From Xanthomonas albilineans (GTDB lineage Bacteria > Pseudomonadota > Gammaproteobacteria > Xanthomonadales > Xanthomonadaceae), in NCBI RefSeq assembly GCF_002939705.1, contig NZ_MDCB01000002.1:248001-312000 (forward strand): a stretch of 64,000 nucleotides of DNA, written 5' to 3'. Position 1 is the stretch's first letter. Each line of letters opens with the position of its first letter. This document shows, piece after piece, positions 61,065 to 64,000 of this stretch. The notes below the pieces were generated by a model. That model saw only the letters and a program-made list of their open reading frames with translations, was not told the DNA's origin and searched no databases. A program made the translations under genes and the position numbers.

Positions 61065-61229
61065 TCATTGGCCGGGAATGCGCTTGTCCTTGCCGTCATC
61101 TTCGATCTGGGCAGTGCCGCTGTGTTCGACGATGGCGTTGCTGTTGCCATGCAATACGATTTTGCCGATCTCGGTTGCATGCAATGGGTTCTCGTTGCCG
61201 GATACCTCCAGCGTGGCGATGCGGTGCAT
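61065..61229 (-). CDS. 54-residue DUF3060-like small ORF or gene remnant
   Basis: ATG 61229 opens 54 codons: MHRIATLEVSGNENPLHATE, then IGKIVLHGNSNAIVEHSGTA, and a DDGKDKRIPGQ end. The pattern of short beta-strand repeats with HGNSN and a terminal D-x-G-x-DNRI-like element matches the C-terminal part of DUF3060 domains, usually found in exported proteins of 100-200 residues. Here no signal peptide remains. The start is 5 bases after the purB stop, with GCAGG between, so it can be translated with purB. It is either a truncated gene or a small derivative. Confidence 0.45.
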   Translation of the reverse strand: MHRIATLEVSGNENPLHATEIGKIVLHGNSNAIVEHSGTAQIEDDGKDKRIPGQ

Positions 61230-61234
61230 CCTGC

Positions 61235-62916
<1,682 letters not shown>

Positions 62917-62941
62917 TCATTACCGAATCCGGAGATTGCGC

Positions 62942-64000
62942 ATGAGCGAGAAGTATCGCGTCGAACACGACAGCATGGGCGAACTGCAAGTGCCCATCGA
63001 TGCGCTGTGGGGGGCGCAGACCCAGCGTGCGGTGCAGAATTTTCCGATTTCCGGCCGACCGATGCCACGCGGCTTCATTCGCGCGCTGGGATTGATCAAG
63101 GCTGCCGCAGCTGGTGTCAATGCAGAATTGGAATCGCTGCCCAAGGCCGTGGCCAAGGCGATCCAGGCTGCTGCGCTGGAAGTGGCCGACGGCCGCCACG
63201 ATGCGCAGTTCCCGGTCGATATCTACCAGACCGGCTCGGGTACCTCGTCGAACATGAACGCCAACGAGGTCATCGCCACGCTGGCTTCGCGTGCGGCAAA
63301 GTCCGGCGCCAAGGCCACATCGGCGGTGCATCCCAATGACCACGTCAACCTCGGCCAGAGTTCCAACGACGTGGTGCCCACGGCGATTCGCGTGTCGGCG
63401 CTGCTGGCAGCGCAGGAGCAGTTGCTGCCGGCGCTCAAGTACTTGCGCAAGGTCATCGACAAGCGCGCCAGGCAGTTGGAGCGCGTGGTCAAGACCGGGC
63501 GCACGCACCTGATGGATGCGATGCCGCTGACATTCGGCCAGGAATTCGGCGCCTGGTCGGCGCAATTGGCCTCGGCGCAGGAGCGGGTGAGCGATAGCCT
63601 TAAGCGGCTGCGTCGGTTGCCGCTGGGCGGCACCGCGATCGGCACCGGCATCAATGCCGATCCGCGCTTCGGCGGTAAGGTCGCCAAGGCGCTGTCGACG
63701 CTGACCGACTGCAAGTTCGAAAGCGCCGACAACAAGTTCGAAGGATTGGCCGCGCAGGACGATGCGGTGGAGTTGTCCGGCCAACTCAATGCGCTGGCGG
63801 TGGCGCTCATCAAGATCGCCAATGACCTGCGCTGGATGAATGCCGGGCCGCTGGCCGGTCTCGGCGAGATCGAGTTGCCGGCACTACAGCCGGGTAGTTC
63901 GATCATGCCCGGCAAGGTCAACCCGGTGATTCCCGAGGCCACGGTGATGGTGTGCGCGCAGGTCATCGGCCACCATACCGCGATTACTGTCGCCGGGCAG
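62942..64000 (+). CDS. fumC: Class II fumarate hydratase (3' end beyond window)
   Basis: The visible 353 codons run to the window edge. The enzyme interconverts fumarate and malate. It begins MSEKYRVEHDSMGELQVPID and carries the class II elements LWGAQTQRAVQNFPIS, IYQTGSGTSSNMNANEV, HVNLGQSSNDVVPTAI, TGRTHLMDAMPLTFGQE and the signature GSSIMPGKVNPVIPE near residue 320. About 110 further residues are expected. It is an iron-independent, oxidation-resistant fumarase. Confidence 0.96.
   Translation, partial: MSEKYRVEHDSMGELQVPIDALWGAQTQRAVQNFPISGRPMPRGFIRALGLIKAAAAGVNAELESLPKAVAKAIQAAALEVADGRHDAQFPVDIYQTGSGTSSNMNANEVIATLASRAAKSGAKATSAVHPNDHVNLGQSSNDVVPTAIRVSALLAAQEQLLPALKYLRKVIDKRARQLERVVKTGRTHLMDAMPLTFGQEFGAWSAQLASAQERVSDSLKRLRRLPLGGTAIGTGINADPRFGGKVAKALSTLTDCKFESADNKFEGLAAQDDAVELSGQLNALAVALIKIANDLRWMNAGPLAGLGEIELPALQPGSSIMPGKVNPVIPEATVMVCAQVIGHHTAITVAGQ

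Overview
The window (about 63% GC, dense, mostly single-copy housekeeping genes) looks like a chromosomal segment of a gammaproteobacterium of the Xanthomonadaceae, most likely Xanthomonas. This rests on gene order (hutI-hutH-hutG opposite hutF-hutC; serC-pheA-aroA; omlA/bamE divergent from fur; recN, hrcA-grpE-dnaK-dnaJ; sucA-sucB-lpd) and on xanthomonad-type intergenic repeats. Signs of small-scale erosion (an internally deleted yigZ, an IS3-family remnant, a start-less ORF) would fit an early-branching or reduced lineage such as X. albilineans, but that is inference.

Layout. 1-5.9 kb: a complete histidine-utilisation cluster except hutU, with a perfect 12-bp palindrome between divergent hutI and hutF as the probable HutC operator. 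6.0-9.4 kb: a 662-aa double reductase resembling the alcohol-forming fatty acyl-CoA reductases of marine bacteria, and a membrane-anchored Mrr-type nuclease-fold protein whose start is preceded by a paired inverted operator-like site. 9.5-12.8 kb: a polyhydroxyalkanoate-granule neighbourhood (phasin, patatin-like lipase, FFLEELY-motif protein, PHA-system protein). 12.9-15.3 kb: an FHA protein with a C-terminal membrane anchor and msrQ/msrP. 15.5-19.2 kb: serC-pheA-aroA. 19.3-26.4 kb: small membrane protein, TonB-like protein, serS, LysR regulator, tRNA-Ser(UGA), UDP-sugar dehydrogenase and an FMN-binding glutamate-synthase-like protein. 26.6-34.8 kb: a GAF-PAS-GGDEF cyclase, a BaiN-type flavoprotein, a lipoprotein FKBP, a DUF6164 protein, a rhodanese, an SDR, an orphan small protein and a CNNM/CorC-type transporter.

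35-46.3 kb: the trans-translation pair ssrA (tmRNA) and smpB, with an IS3-family fragment lying across the ssrA promoter; ratA-rnfH; bamE/fur; recN; the heat-shock genes with two sigma-32-like promoters; and prephenate dehydrogenase preceded by a 4-bp-overlapping 41-codon ORF. 46.7-52.8 kb: an ABC exporter, the damaged yigZ, a 962-aa GAF-GAF-GGDEF-EAL protein and a LOG-family protein. 53-58.7 kb: the 2-oxoglutarate dehydrogenase operon sucA-sucB-lpd with promoter and terminator. 58.8-64 kb: a GNAT fusion coupled to a ribosomal oxygenase, purB, and the 5' part of fumC.

No CRISPR array, prophage, complete insertion sequence or secretion system is visible. The least explained items are the acyl reductase, the membrane Mrr-like protein with its paired operator, the tyrA-coupled mini-ORF, the IS remnant at ssrA, and a recurrent pattern of -10 hexamers 6 nt upstream of start codons, which suggests leaderless transcripts.
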